From Candidatus Avichristensenella intestinipullorum (GTDB taxonomy: Bacteria > Bacillota > Clostridia > Christensenellales > Aristaeellaceae), in the NCBI GenBank assembly GCA_018713305.1, contig DVFI01000151.1, forward strand, positions 1-49,319: a stretch of DNA of 49,319 nucleotides. The letters are read 5' to 3'. Each line of letters opens with the position of its first letter. The stretch's first letter is position 1. The position numbers and the translations under genes are program-made. The notes under the pieces were generated by a model, which was not told the DNA's origin, made no database searches, and saw only the letters and a program-made list of their open reading frames with translations. Shown piece by piece: positions 16,425-26,036 of the stretch.

Positions 16425-17264
16425 CTAGGCGGTTTTTTCGGATTCCTTCCGGCTCTCCAGCGTTTTGCCCAGATGGTCCAACCCGTATGCCGCGGCGCAG
16501 CCCAGCGCGAAGCACAGCGCGTACAGCGCCGCGTTCCAGCCGCTGCCCACGTCGTTCAGCGGCAAAATGGCCAGCGTCGAGGCAATCACTACGCCCAAAA
16601 TGGCGTGCATGACCAGCGCGTAGCGCTTCTCAAGCAGATGGTTCATCCCGCGCGCCAGCAGCAAAACGGCCGCCGCCAGGCCCGCGCCCATCGGCAGCAG
16701 AACGGACATGTCCAGGGACCCGATGGCCGCGGTCATCGGCTCGTAAAGCCCGAAGAAGATGAAAAACGACGAAGGGGAAAGGCCCGGAACGATGAGCCCC
16801 AGCCCCCACAGCACGCCGCACAGGACCCACCAGGCGATGTTGGGCGTGACCTGGCCGCCGCCGTGCCGGGCCAGCAGCCACAGCCAGCCCCCCATCAGCG
16901 CGCCGGCCGTGACCAGCGCCGCCCAGCTGGCCGCGCCGCGTCCATGCCTGCCCGATTCGGCGAACAGAGAAGGCAGCGTGCCGCACACCAGCCCTACAAA
17001 CAGCCAGACGCAGGGCGTCGGATAGGCATCCAGCAGCCAGCTGATGGCGCGGGCCAGCCCCAGGACGCCCGCCACCCAGCCGAGAAGCACGGGCAGCAGG
17101 TACGAAACGTTTTCCCGAAACGTGCGGACAGGATGCGCCAGAAACGCCATCATGGGCTGATACACGCCCAGTACGACGCACAATACGCCGCCGCTGATTC
17201 CCGGCAAAATGGCGCCAATGCCAATGATGGCCCCCTTGAGAAAACGAAACAGCCAGTCCGCCAT
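16425..17264 (-). CDS. DUF368 polytopic membrane protein
   Basis: A 279-residue protein with about eight transmembrane helices and the DUF368 hallmarks FLKGAIIGIGAILPGISGG (residues about 7-25) and GLGLIVPGLSPSSFFIFFGLYEPM in the middle. These are two inverted, glycine/proline-rich re-entrant loops. Recent work links DUF368 (PopT) and DedA proteins to recycling of the lipid carrier undecaprenyl phosphate across the membrane. I infer a similar flippase role but cannot show it. AGGAGGGAAAGC precedes the ATG at 17264. It lies after the uraA terminator and may have its own weak promoter or rely on read-through. Confidence 0.85.
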   Translation of the reverse strand: MADWLFRFLKGAIIGIGAILPGISGGVLCVVLGVYQPMMAFLAHPVRTFRENVSYLLPVLLGWVAGVLGLARAISWLLDAYPTPCVWLFVGLVCGTLPSLFAESGRHGRGAASWAALVTAGALMGGWLWLLARHGGGQVTPNIAWWVLCGVLWGLGLIVPGLSPSSFFIFFGLYEPMTAAIGSLDMSVLLPMGAGLAAAVLLLARGMNHLLEKRYALVMHAILGVVIASTLAILPLNDVGSGWNAALYALCFALGCAAAYGLDHLGKTLESRKESEKTA

Positions 17265-17300
17265 GCTTTCCCTCCTGCGCCGGATGCCTGCGCCGAACGC

Positions 17301-17339
17301 AAAAGGCGTTGTGCCCAGGCTTTCGCCGAACACAACGCC
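17301..17339 (-). terminator. Intrinsic terminator after uraA
   Basis: On the minus strand GGCGTTGTG (17339-17331) pairs with CACAACGCC (17313-17305) around a 17-base loop and is followed by TTTT. It lies about 60 bases past the uraA stop and 37 bases before the DUF368 ATG, separating the two transcription units. Confidence 0.65.
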
Positions 17340-17400
17340 CCGGTATCCAGCTCGTCGAAATCGTTCGCAATACCTGACTTTGCTTCCTATTCGACAGCTT

Positions 17401-18804
17401 TTAGCGCTTTTCCTGCACAATCTCTTCTTCGCGCACGCTGTGGGCAATCAGGTTGGGGCCTTCCTTCTGCTCGGGCAGGATGAGGTTGAGCAGGATGCCC
17501 GCGATGACGCCCAGGCCGATGCCGCTGAAGGAGAAGTGCGTGCCGCCGATGACCGCGCCGCCGATGGCCAGCACCAGCATGACCGCCGCGATGCACAGGT
17601 TGCGGTTCTTGGTGAAGTCCACATGGTTTTCCACCAGGGTGCGCAGGCCGACCGAGGAAATCATGCCGTAGAGCACCACGCACGCGCCGCCGAGGACCGC
17701 GTTGGGAATCGTCTCCACCAGGCCGATGCCCTTGCCGAAGAAGCTGATGACAATGGCGATAACGGCCGCCACGCGCAGGGAAGTGGGGTTGTAGTTGCCG
17801 GTCGCCGCGAGCACGGCGGTGTTTTCGGAGTAGGTGGTGTTGGCGGGACCGCCGACCAGGCCGGCCGCGACGGTGCCCAGGCCGTCGCCCAGCAGGGTGC
17901 GGTGCAGGCCCGGGTTCTTGACGAAGTCCTTGCCGACGACCGCGCCGTTGGCATATACGTCGCCGACGTGCTCCACGCAGGTGACAATGGCAATCGGGGC
18001 GATGCGGCCGATGGCGCGCCAGTCAAAGCGGGGGAGGACAAAGTTGGGAATTTCCAGCCAGCCGCGGTGCAGGCCCGTGGCCACGGTCGTTTCCGTCGCG
18101 GCCGCGCCGAAGTTCATCAGCCCTTCCGGCGCGATGCCGAGGCGGACGCACACGAATGTGACGATATAGCCGGTGACCAGCGCAATGACAATGGAGCTCA
18201 TTTTGACCATGCCCTTGCCGTAGGAGGAGAGAATAATCGCCAGCAGGCACACCAGCAGCGCCAGGCCCCAGCTCCAGTAGTAGCCGCTCGTGTACAGGGC
18301 AAAGCCGTTGTTGGACTGGATGTTGGCAATGGCCGAGGTGGACAGGTTCAGGCCGATGATGGCGATGCCCACGCCGCGCACCAGCGGCGGGAAGAGTTTG
18401 TCGATGAAGCCGCTGCCGAACAGGCGCACAACGCCGGCCAGCAGGACGTAGATAAGGCCGGCTGCGATGATGCCGCCCATGGCCGCCGCAATCTGTTCAT
18501 TCTTCGTCGCGCCGAAGTCCGCGTTGCCGATGACCGACTGCAGGGCCGCGATGAAGGCGAAGGAACTGCCGAGGAAGGTGGGCATCCGCCCGCCGGTGCA
18601 AAGGTGGAAAATCAGCGTGCCGACACCGGCGGCAAACAGCGCGACGCCTACGTCCAGGCCGGTGAGCAGCGGCACCAGAATGGTGGCGCAGGACATGGCA
18701 AAGGCATGCTGCAGGCCCAGCGCAAAGGTCCTGGCCGCGCCGTTGCGGGGATACTCGTTCGCGTGCGGGAACAGTTTCTGGTTCACCTTCGAGAAAAATT
18801 CCAT
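17401..18804 (-). CDS. uraA: Uracil permease (NCS2/UraA family)
   Basis: A 467-residue proton-coupled uracil importer with about 14 membrane segments. Family motifs include [21 protein letters not shown] near the N-terminus, the substrate-binding [13 protein letters not shown], and [26 protein letters not shown]. The last two are the NCS2 signatures carrying the conserved glutamate and the NxxTxxxEN loop. ATG 18804 follows AGGAGGAG by about nine bases; the GTG three codons earlier lies within that site. It is the second gene of the pyrR operon and is therefore controlled by the upstream PyrR attenuator, as in other Bacillota where pyrR and the uracil transporter are paired. Confidence 0.95.
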   Translation of the reverse strand: MEFFSKVNQKLFPHANEYPRNGAARTFALGLQHAFAMSCATILVPLLTGLDVGVALFAAGVGTLIFHLCTGGRMPTFLGSSFAFIAALQSVIGNADFGATKNEQIAAAMGGIIAAGLIYVLLAGVVRLFGSGFIDKLFPPLVRGVGIAIIGLNLSTSAIANIQSNNGFALYTSGYYWSWGLALLVCLLAIILSSYGKGMVKMSSIVIALVTGYIVTFVCVRLGIAPEGLMNFGAAATETTVATGLHRGWLEIPNFVLPRFDWRAIGRIAPIAIVTCVEHVGDVYANGAVVGKDFVKNPGLHRTLLGDGLGTVAAGLVGGPANTTYSENTAVLAATGNYNPTSLRVAAVIAIVISFFGKGIGLVETIPNAVLGGACVVLYGMISSVGLRTLVENHVDFTKNRNLCIAAVMLVLAIGGAVIGGTHFSFSGIGLGVIAGILLNLILPEQKEGPNLIAHSVREEEIVQEKR

Positions 18805-18861
18805 GCTTCCCACTCCTCCTCATGAATCCGGGAATGTATGAACATGCGGAAACCCGCAGGA

Positions 18862-19476
<615 letters not shown>

Positions 19477-19493
19477 CTATGCATTTTCAATCT

Positions 19494-19516
19494 TGTCAGC
19501 CTCTCGTGCTGTCTTA
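19494..19516 (-). promoter_or_regulatory. PyrR binding loop in the pyr leader
   Basis: On the minus strand the transcript reads AGCACGAGAGGCUGACAAGA. Its GAGAGGCU core matches the conserved half of the PyrR-binding consensus (ARUCCNGNGAGGYU), and it sits between the promoter and the attenuator. The 5' half of the consensus is imperfect. Confidence 0.7.
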
Positions 19517-19528
19517 AAGACCGCAGCT

Positions 19529-19557
19529 ACTATAGCACAGATAGTGGTTGATGTAAA
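19529..19557 (-). promoter_or_regulatory. pyrR-uraA promoter
   Basis: TTTACA (19557-19552) and TATAGT (19534-19529) on the minus strand are spaced by exactly 17 bases. Transcription should start near 19522, giving a leader of about 110 bases that contains the PyrR loop and attenuator. Confidence 0.8.
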
Positions 19558-19878
19558 GCCTTTTCCACAATTTTGTTGTTTTTTCGCTGTAGAAGCATGG
19601 TACATCTTGGACAGCTGAATAAAAAGCGGACGAAGCACAGGCCCTCATCGGCGTGGAGCCGCCAGACAGCCTGGCCCGGGGATACGACGGACGGCCCACC
19701 CCCACCGGCCCGAAACGCGCAGAGCCTGTGCGCGCCGGAGGGCCGCCGAAACAGCCGCCGGCTTCACGGGGCGGGGGAGGGGACGCCTCCGCCCGCCCGG
19801 CCGTGAAGCCGGCGATGTCATGCCGTACCTTGGCGCGGGGCCGGCGTACCTTGATATCCCGGGCGCCGCGCCGCCGGG
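19558..19878. other. GC-rich spacer, no gene seen
   Basis: This 320-base stretch between the pyrR promoter and the end of the GH42-like gene has no credible coding sequence. The only start-to-stop frames lack ribosome binding sites and are low-complexity Arg/Pro/Gly translations. It contains the large palindrome described at 19756-19814. Confidence 0.6.
19756..19814. repeat. Large palindrome 3' of the GH42-like gene
   Basis: Bases 19757-19769 (GCCGGCTTCACGG) are exactly complementary to 19801-19813. The inner arms, GGG/AGG-rich on the left and CCT/CCC-rich on the right, continue the pairing with a few bulges around a short GGACG loop. The stem is about 25 bp overall. It lies 65 bases beyond the stop of the minus-strand glycosidase and could protect or terminate its mRNA, though no U-tract follows. 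Confidence 0.6.
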
Positions 19879-21747
19879 TTATGCTTTGTCCAGGCGGACA
19901 ATGCCGCCGAAGGCCAGCCGGGGCAGCAGCACCCGCCCATCGGCCGCCGGGCAGTCCACGCCTTCCTCGGGCAGGTCTTCCCCGTAGGCCCGGGCGGAGC
20001 GGACGTTTTGCACCTCCAGGACGGCGCCCTCCACCGGGCGCTCCAGGGGGTCGTAATTGGTCAGCACGGCCCAGTCGGCGTCCTTCCCCCGCAGCAGGCG
20101 GACATCCACGTCCCCGTGGCAGCCCGTCAGGCGCAGGGCGGGGCGCAAATCTTCCCGGTCGCACAGGGCGCAAACGCCGTACTGCTCGGTCACGACCCCG
20201 TGCGCCACCCGCCGGTGCTCGCGGGCATAGGGCCGGAAGCCCAGCCCCTCGTCCAGGTATTCGTACACCCGGCCGCCGGCCGCCTGGAAGGCTTCGACCT
20301 GTTCCAGCTCTTCCTCGGGCAGCCCCTGGCGGAAGGGCAGGAGGAGCACCCGCGTGCCCAGGGGATTGGCCGCCAGCTCCGCAGGGCGCAGGAAATCCAC
20401 GGTCAGCCCCTGCTGGTTCAGCAGGGTATAGCAGCGCCGCAGGGCCAGGATACTCCGCTCCGCGCACTGCGCGGTGTCCAGCGCGTCCCGGTTGTCCCGG
20501 GCGTCGGAGAAGGCGTTGGCCGCGTCGGAATACAGAAGCGCCACCCCGCTGCGGACCTTCTCCGCCTCCGCCAGGGGCTCGGAGAGGCGGTTGACCAGGC
20601 GGTTCATGCGGACGCCGATGTCATAGCAGGAGGCCTTGCGCCCGTCGCTGTACAGCATGCCGAACTGCTCCGGTTCCGGCCCGTCGGGGTAGGGCAGGTC
20701 TGCCCGCCATTGGTAGTAGAAGATGCCCTTGAACCCCCGGCCCAGGGCGGCGTAGGTTTCCCGCGGCCATTCCTGGGGCGGCATATCCGTGCGGGCGTTG
20801 TATTCAATGAGCCATGCCTTCCTGCCGAAGCAGGCCGCGGCGCTTTCGCAGGCGTCCAGGGTCATGGCCGACTGATGGAAGGCCGGGCCGCGGTTGACCA
20901 GGTAGCAGGTGATGCCCAGGATGTCCATGCCCTGGGCGGTGGTGTAGTAGTCCTCCCCCCGGACGGTGGCGCCGGGCACCAGGGGGCAGCTCATGTGGCA
21001 GGTGAGAGTGGCGGGGGCTTCGTAGCCCGCCTTGGCCTGGGCGGCCATGTCGCACAGGAAGCCGTTGAGGCGCTCCCGCAGGAACGTCCGCCAGGCAATC
21101 CAGCCGGAGGCGTCCTCCTCCGGAGCGGGGCGGCTCCGCGGCGCCTCCTGGGGCGGCAGGCCGCGCTCGGCCCGCCAGGCCGCGTAGGCCCGGAGGGTTT
21201 CCGGGTGGTAATCGTACAGCCCGAGGTTCGGGTAGGCGGGCTCATTATAAATCTGGAAGGAACACACCGCAGGAAACGCCGCGAAGTGCGCCGCGGACGC
21301 CCGGGTGCCCAGCCGGTTGTCCTCGATGATGCCGGGGTGGTTCATGCAGTTGCGGATGAACCAGCTCCAGGCGTTTTCCATGGGCCGGCCCTCCCGGTCC
21401 ACCATGGTGGCGTCGGAGAAATTCCGCAGGTTCATGCTGTAGCCCTGCAGGCGAATCATGGCCGCCAAATCCTGCTCCTGACACATGCGGCAGAAGGCGT
21501 CCGGCAGCGGAAAGTCCACGGAAACATGGCCCTGGTCATATGTCACGTCCCCCAGGGCCGCCATGCGCACCATATTGAAGCCCGCCTCCCGCATGGCCTG
21601 CAAGTCCTTGGCCATTTCTCCCAGGCGGTCTCCCGCGGGCGGCACCGGCACCTTCTGCGGATGGTAGGAAGGGTAATAGCTTTGCCCCAGGGCAATCTGC
21701 GCCCGACCGTCGTGATAGAGTATGCCTTCCCGGATGGTATACGGCAT
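19879..21747 (-). CDS. GH42-like beta-galactosidase/glycosidase
   Basis: A 622-residue cytoplasmic clan GH-A enzyme (no signal peptide). A TIM barrel at about 15-360 carries the acid/base E169 in FQIYNEP and the probable nucleophile E315 in AWLIEYNAR. A beta-galactosidase trimerisation-like domain (about 370-530) contains LEQVEAFQAAGGRVYEYLDEGL. A small C-terminal beta domain ends the protein. GH42 enzymes remove terminal beta-galactosyl or alpha-arabinosyl residues. The gene is divergent from the isomerase operon and shares its operator-like element, so it probably acts on the imported glycoside. Family membership is inferred from motifs, and the substrate could differ from lactose-like sugars. 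Confidence 0.8.
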   Translation of the reverse strand: MPYTIREGILYHDGRAQIALGQSYYPSYHPQKVPVPPAGDRLGEMAKDLQAMREAGFNMVRMAALGDVTYDQGHVSVDFPLPDAFCRMCQEQDLAAMIRLQGYSMNLRNFSDATMVDREGRPMENAWSWFIRNCMNHPGIIEDNRLGTRASAAHFAAFPAVCSFQIYNEPAYPNLGLYDYHPETLRAYAAWRAERGLPPQEAPRSRPAPEEDASGWIAWRTFLRERLNGFLCDMAAQAKAGYEAPATLTCHMSCPLVPGATVRGEDYYTTAQGMDILGITCYLVNRGPAFHQSAMTLDACESAAACFGRKAWLIEYNARTDMPPQEWPRETYAALGRGFKGIFYYQWRADLPYPDGPEPEQFGMLYSDGRKASCYDIGVRMNRLVNRLSEPLAEAEKVRSGVALLYSDAANAFSDARDNRDALDTAQCAERSILALRRCYTLLNQQGLTVDFLRPAELAANPLGTRVLLLPFRQGLPEEELEQVEAFQAAGGRVYEYLDEGLGFRPYAREHRRVAHGVVTEQYGVCALCDREDLRPALRLTGCHGDVDVRLLRGKDADWAVLTNYDPLERPVEGAVLEVQNVRSARAYGEDLPEEGVDCPAADGRVLLPRLAFGGIVRLDKA

Positions 21748-21799
21748 GCCTGATTCCCCCTTGCGTATGTCCGTGCTTTGGTTTCGTTCCCTGACTGCT

Positions 21800-21828
21800 A
21801 CTTTACACTACGCCGCCGCGCCTGTCAA
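21800..21828 (-). promoter_or_regulatory. Promoter of the GH42-like gene
   Basis: On the minus strand TTGACA (21828-21823) and TAAAGT (21805-21800) are 17 bases apart. The sequence AGAACTTGTTCT lies immediately upstream of and abuts the -35, which resembles the GAACTAGTCTTGACA arrangement of the two plus-strand island promoters. Confidence 0.7.
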
Positions 21829-21898
21829 GAACAAGTTCTTTTAGAGACTATGTTCTTATGAACTAGTCTTGACACGCCGGCGCGTCCCGTGCTATGAT
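21828..21898 (+). promoter_or_regulatory. Divergent operator region and isomerase-operon promoter
   Basis: TTGACA (21869-21874) and TATGAT (21893-21898), spaced by 18 bases, drive the plus-strand operon. GAACTAGTCTTGACA at 21860-21874 is identical to 29291-29305. AGAACAAGTTCT at 21828-21839 is a near-palindromic relative abutting the opposite promoter, and GTTCTTATGAAC at 21852-21863 is another inverted repeat. Together they look like binding sites for one local regulator controlling both directions. Confidence 0.7.
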
Positions 21899-21942
21899 GA
21901 AGGCAGGATATGGAGAAAACGAGCGGAAAAGAGGGGACGCAT

Positions 21943-23370
21943 ATGATACCGTCCATTCGCAAGCCCAGGGCGGGCCTGCTGCTCCTGTCGCCGGAGCGCT
22001 TTGCTTCCGTCGGCGAGGGCACGGCCCGGGGAAGCTACCGGGAGCGCAAGGAGGCGGAGGCCGCCTGGATGGTCCGGGACTGCGCGGCGCATTTCGACGT
22101 GACGTTTCCCGGCATCGTATGGAACACCCGGGACGTAAAGCGCGCCATCGACGCCTTCACGGCGGAGAAGGTAGACTTTGTGCTGGCGCTGTATCTCTCC
22201 TGGGCGGAGGATTACGCCTGGATACGTTTCCTGCGGGACATGCCGCCGGCGCCGGTGCTCTTTGCCCACCGCATGCGGGAGGAAATCAACCTCAGGGACA
22301 CCCATGACGACGACGAATTTACCGAATACCTGTGCTGCGGCGGCCTGGTGGGCGCCCAGGAGGCCAGCGGGGACAACGCGGATTATGCACGCCCGATGCT
22401 GGAAACCTGCCTGGGCACCTGGACACAGGTGCTGGAGCGGGCGCGGGCCTTCGGCAACGCGGCCCGTGCCCGCGCGCTGCTGCGGGACGCGCGGATGGGC
22501 CTGCTGGCTTGCTACAACGAGGCCATGTGGAGCACCTACGTCCACCCGGCGGATATCTTCCGCAAGGTGGGGCCGGAGCTGCACTTCTACTCCGTGGCCG
22601 AGCTGTGCGACGAAATCGACGCCATCCCGCCGGCGGAGGCCCGGGCGGTCAAGGAAGACATCGCCGCCCGCTTCCCCGTAAAGCCCGACGTGGACGACGG
22701 GAAATTCCTGGCCAGCGTCCGGGCCACCATGGCCATGGAGCGCCTGGCGGAAAAGCACGATCTGGACCTGCTGGTGCTCAACGACATCGATACCATGCTG
22801 TTTGAGAAGGTGGGGCTGCGGCCGGGCTTCTATCCCACGCCCGGGTGCGGGCGGGTCGTCATCGTGCCCGAGGGGGACCTGGGAGGCGGCCTGGCCACCT
22901 ACATCCTGCGCCTGCTCTCCGGCGGGCATGTGAACTTCATCGAACCCTTCCACATCGACCTGCCGGGGGAGAACTTCGCCGCCGGCCACGCAGGGCCCAA
23001 CGACTATACCGACGAAGGCGTCACCCTGGTCAGCCGGGACGTGCGCTTTGCCAAGAGCGCCTGGAAGCATGCCGGCGCGCCCTTTGCCTGGCATGTGTTC
23101 CCCGCGGGGCGCAAAACCATGCTCCACTGCTCCCAGCGCAGGGGCCGCTTCCTCATGGCCGCCACGCTCCTGGACTGCCTGCCCTGCGAGCCGTTCCTGG
23201 CCACCTACAGCCACGGCCTGTTCCGCCCCGTGGGACAGAGCGCTCCGGCGCTGTTTGACAAGCTGCTGCGACTGGGCGTGACCCAGCACTACGGCATCTG
23301 CCCCGGGGAATACCTGCCCGAGCTGAAGGACCTGGCCATGATGCTGGATATGGAGTTTGCGCAGGTATAA
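21943..23370 (+). CDS. L-arabinose/L-fucose isomerase-fold sugar isomerase
   Basis: A 475-residue isomerase that would interconvert an aldose and a ketose with a divalent metal. Four metal/catalytic residues line up with E. coli AraA (E306, E333, H350, H450) in number and spacing: E310 in VPEGDLGG, E334 in NFIEPFH, H349 in AAGHAG and H449 in TQHYG. The rest of the protein is strongly diverged, so the substrate need not be arabinose. I start at ATG 21943 with GAGGGG eight bases upstream. An in-frame ATG at 21910 would leave almost no leader after the promoter. First gene of the island's plus-strand operon; it precedes a phosphomannose-isomerase-like gene and a ROK kinase. Confidence 0.75.
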   Translation: MIPSIRKPRAGLLLLSPERFASVGEGTARGSYRERKEAEAAWMVRDCAAHFDVTFPGIVWNTRDVKRAIDAFTAEKVDFVLALYLSWAEDYAWIRFLRDMPPAPVLFAHRMREEINLRDTHDDDEFTEYLCCGGLVGAQEASGDNADYARPMLETCLGTWTQVLERARAFGNAARARALLRDARMGLLACYNEAMWSTYVHPADIFRKVGPELHFYSVAELCDEIDAIPPAEARAVKEDIAARFPVKPDVDDGKFLASVRATMAMERLAEKHDLDLLVLNDIDTMLFEKVGLRPGFYPTPGCGRVVIVPEGDLGGGLATYILRLLSGGHVNFIEPFHIDLPGENFAAGHAGPNDYTDEGVTLVSRDVRFAKSAWKHAGAPFAWHVFPAGRKTMLHCSQRRGRFLMAATLLDCLPCEPFLATYSHGLFRPVGQSAPALFDKLLRLGVTQHYGICPGEYLPELKDLAMMLDMEFAQV

Positions 23371-23394
23371 CGCCACGAGACAGGAGGAATCGCC

Positions 23395-25203
23395 ATGAGC
23401 TTCATGTTTCATCCTTATCCTTACAAGGACCTCAACGCGGTGAACGCCGTCGCGCCCCGGGACACGGTGGTGGAGGGCGCGCTGCCCGTGGCGCGGCGAA
23501 TCGCCGCGCTGTTCGGGGAAGGCTGCCGCACCGTGGGCCTGGACGGATACGCGGGCACGGAGTTCGACGTGCTCTACCAGCTGCTGGCGGCGCAGCTGCA
23601 GCCCCGGGGGGTGCGCATCGTCCGCACGGAGGCGCTGCTCCTCCCCCCGGAAACGCTCCGGGAGCGGCTCCGGGATTCCCTGCCCGAGGACCGCAGCCTG
23701 GACCCGGTGCTCCTCTACGGCGTGCGCGTCCCCCGGCAGTATGAGGACCTTTTCTGCCCCGACGCCCTGGAAACGCTCAGCCGGGACCTCCGGGGGGAGG
23801 AAAAGCTGCTGGTGCTGGGCCGGGGCGCCCTGTGCCAGACCCTGCGCGGGCTGTACGGCTGCCGCATCTGGGCGGACATCACCCCCCGCACCGCGGCGCT
23901 GAACTATAAGTACGGCAAGGCCCACAATTTCGGCGAACCCGCGGCCCTGCCCTTCGGGGCCATGATGCGCAGGAACTATTATGTGGATTTCGAGCTGGCG
24001 GTGGAGCTGCGCTGGACGCTGCTGCGCCAGGAGGCCCTGGACTGGTACATGGCCGCGGACGACATGGCGCATCCCTCCCTGCTGCCCTACGGGGAGCTGC
24101 GGAGCCTCTTTGACGAGCTGTGCGCCAAGCCCCTGCGCTGCCGGCCGGTGTATCTGGAGGGGGTATGGGGCGGCTTTTACCTCAAGCGGCTGCGCAACCT
24201 GCCCCGGGAGATGAAAAACTGCGCCTGGGTTTTCGACATGATTCCCATGGAGGTGAGCCTGGCGGCGGTTTGGCCGGGGCATGAAATCGAGGTGCCCTTC
24301 TTCACCTTCGTGCAGCAGCAGGGGGCAAAGCTCCTGGGCCGGCCGGCCTACGACGCCTTCGGGGGCTATTTCCCCGTGCGGTTCAACTACGACGACACCT
24401 TCCATTCCAGCGGCAACATGTCCATCCAGTGCCACCCGGACGCGGACTGGGTGGTCAAGCAGCACGGGGAGCTGGGCCGCCAGGACGAGAGCTACTACGT
24501 CTGCGTGGCGGGGCAGGGCGCCTGCACCTACCTGGGCTTCGAGGGGGAGAACGACTGCGAGGCATTCTTCGCCGCGGCGGAAAAGGCGCAGGAGACCGGC
24601 GAAACAATAGACTACAAGCGCTATGTCCACGCGGTGCCCTCCAAGCCCGGCACCCAGGTGATGATTCCCGCGGGCACCATCCACGCCAGCGGGCACAACC
24701 AGGTCATCCTGGAAATCGGCAGCCTTACGGTGGGCTCCTATACCTACAAGCTCTACGACTACCAGCGCATCGACCCCCAGACAGGGCAGCCCAGGCCCAT
24801 CCATCTGGCGGCGGGGCGCAAGGTCATCCACCCCGAGCGCACGGCCCGGTGGGTGACGGAAAACCTGGTGAACCACGGCGGCGTCAAGCGCCGGGGCGAG
24901 GGGTACGAAGAGCGCATCGTGGGCGAGCATGCGCTGCTCTACTTTGCCCTGCATACCGAGACCTTTGACCGCGTGATAGAGGACGACACCCGGGACCGTT
25001 TCCACGTCCTGGCCCTGACCGAAGGGGAGCAGGTGCGCATCGAGTCCGCGGCGGACCCGGCGCGGCATTTCGTGGCCAACTATCTGGACGTCATCGTGGT
25101 GCCGGCGGACCTGGGCCCCTACCGCATCGTCAACCTGGGCCAGGGGCCGGTGACGGTGCACAAGACCTGCCTGAAGGATGATTTTGAAACATGTGCGAAG
25201 TGA
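23395..25203 (+). CDS. Class I phosphomannose-isomerase-like protein with N-terminal kinase-like domain
   Basis: A 602-residue protein. The C-terminal part (about 200-600) has the zinc-site pattern of class I mannose-6-phosphate isomerases: Q345 and H347 in SIQCHP, E365 in QDESYYV and H430 in IPAGTIHASG. The first 180 residues form an extra alpha/beta domain that resembles a uridine-kinase-like fold. Where a P-loop is expected it reads VGLDGYAGTEF, with no GKS/T, so ATP turnover is unlikely. Similar long forms are known in Bacteroidota. It could act on the sugar produced by the neighbouring isomerase or kinase. AGGAGGA lies upstream. It overlaps the ROK gene by 13 bases. Confidence 0.75.
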   Translation: MSFMFHPYPYKDLNAVNAVAPRDTVVEGALPVARRIAALFGEGCRTVGLDGYAGTEFDVLYQLLAAQLQPRGVRIVRTEALLLPPETLRERLRDSLPEDRSLDPVLLYGVRVPRQYEDLFCPDALETLSRDLRGEEKLLVLGRGALCQTLRGLYGCRIWADITPRTAALNYKYGKAHNFGEPAALPFGAMMRRNYYVDFELAVELRWTLLRQEALDWYMAADDMAHPSLLPYGELRSLFDELCAKPLRCRPVYLEGVWGGFYLKRLRNLPREMKNCAWVFDMIPMEVSLAAVWPGHEIEVPFFTFVQQQGAKLLGRPAYDAFGGYFPVRFNYDDTFHSSGNMSIQCHPDADWVVKQHGELGRQDESYYVCVAGQGACTYLGFEGENDCEAFFAAAEKAQETGETIDYKRYVHAVPSKPGTQVMIPAGTIHASGHNQVILEIGSLTVGSYTYKLYDYQRIDPQTGQPRPIHLAAGRKVIHPERTARWVTENLVNHGGVKRRGEGYEERIVGEHALLYFALHTETFDRVIEDDTRDRFHVLALTEGEQVRIESAADPARHFVANYLDVIVVPADLGPYRIVNLGQGPVTVHKTCLKDDFETCAK

Positions 25204-26033
25204 TACTGGCCTTGGACGCCGGGGGCACCAGCATCAAGGCCGGGGTCCTGCGGGGGGAGGAGATGCTGGCGAAGCGCACCTTCCCCTTTGCGGGGGAGGA
25301 ACGGGAAGCCATGCTGGCGGTATTCCGCCAGGCGCTGGCCTGGGGACGGGCGTATGCGCCCGCCTGCCTGGGCATGGCCTGCCCCGGCCCCTTTGACTTT
25401 GCCCGGGGCGTGAGCCATATGCGGCACAAGTGGCGGGGGCTGAAGGACGTGCCCCTGCCGCCGGTGTTCGCCCGGGAGCTGCCCGGGGTACCCCAGCGCT
25501 TCCTGCACGACTCCACGGCCTTCCTCCTGGGGGAGGCCTGGCAGGGGGCGGCGCAGGAGATGAAAAACCCCGCGGGGGTCATGCTGGGAACGGGGTTCGG
25601 CTTTGCGGTGATGGCGGACCGGCGGGTGCTGGTGGACGCCAACGGCACGCCGGCCCTGGTGCTGTGGAACGCCCCCTTCCGGGACGGGACGGTGGAGGAC
25701 TATGTGAGCCGCCGCGCCCTGCGGGACGCTTACGGTCCCCAGGCGCCCGACGTGCGGGCGCTGGCGGAGCGGGCGCGCGGGGGAGACGCGCGGGCCCGGG
25801 AGGTATTCCGCCGCATGGGGGAGGCCCTGGGCCAGGTGCTGACCCGCTACCTGCCCGCCGGGACCGACGGCGTGGTGCTGGGGGGACAAATCGCCCGCTC
25901 GGCGGAGCTGTTCCTTCCCTGGGCCCGCGGCCCGGCGGCGGTGACCATGGCGCGGCACATCGGCAGCGCGGCCCTGCGGGGCGCCGCCGTGTTTTGCCGG
26001 GGAGAGGCCCGCGCCTATATCAAGGAGGTGTGA
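25191..26033 (+). CDS. ROK-family sugar kinase lacking the zinc motif
   Basis: A 280-residue ROK protein that would phosphorylate a hexose or amino sugar. The ATP-binding ALDAGGTSIKAGV opens the protein, the catalytic aspartate is expected in LHDSTAFLLGE, and MLGTGFGFAV is the second phosphate loop. The usual ROK zinc cluster (GH-x-CxCGxxGC) is absent; the corresponding region reads NGTPALVLWNAPFRDG. No DNA-binding domain is present, so it is an enzyme rather than a repressor. It overlaps the previous gene and is followed four bases later by the RpiR-type regulator, so all three are one transcript. Confidence 0.8.
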   Translation: MCEVILALDAGGTSIKAGVLRGEEMLAKRTFPFAGEEREAMLAVFRQALAWGRAYAPACLGMACPGPFDFARGVSHMRHKWRGLKDVPLPPVFARELPGVPQRFLHDSTAFLLGEAWQGAAQEMKNPAGVMLGTGFGFAVMADRRVLVDANGTPALVLWNAPFRDGTVEDYVSRRALRDAYGPQAPDVRALAERARGGDARAREVFRRMGEALGQVLTRYLPAGTDGVVLGGQIARSAELFLPWARGPAAVTMARHIGSAALRGAAVFCRGEARAYIKEV

Positions 26034-26036
26034 TGC

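Noticed and set aside
21892..25161. A 1089-residue open frame on the minus strand opposite the isomerase and phosphomannose-isomerase-like genes
   Set aside because: It is an antisense shadow in GC-rich DNA. The translation is His/Arg/Gln/Ala-rich with no family motif and no ribosome binding site, while the plus-strand proteins have clear catalytic motifs.
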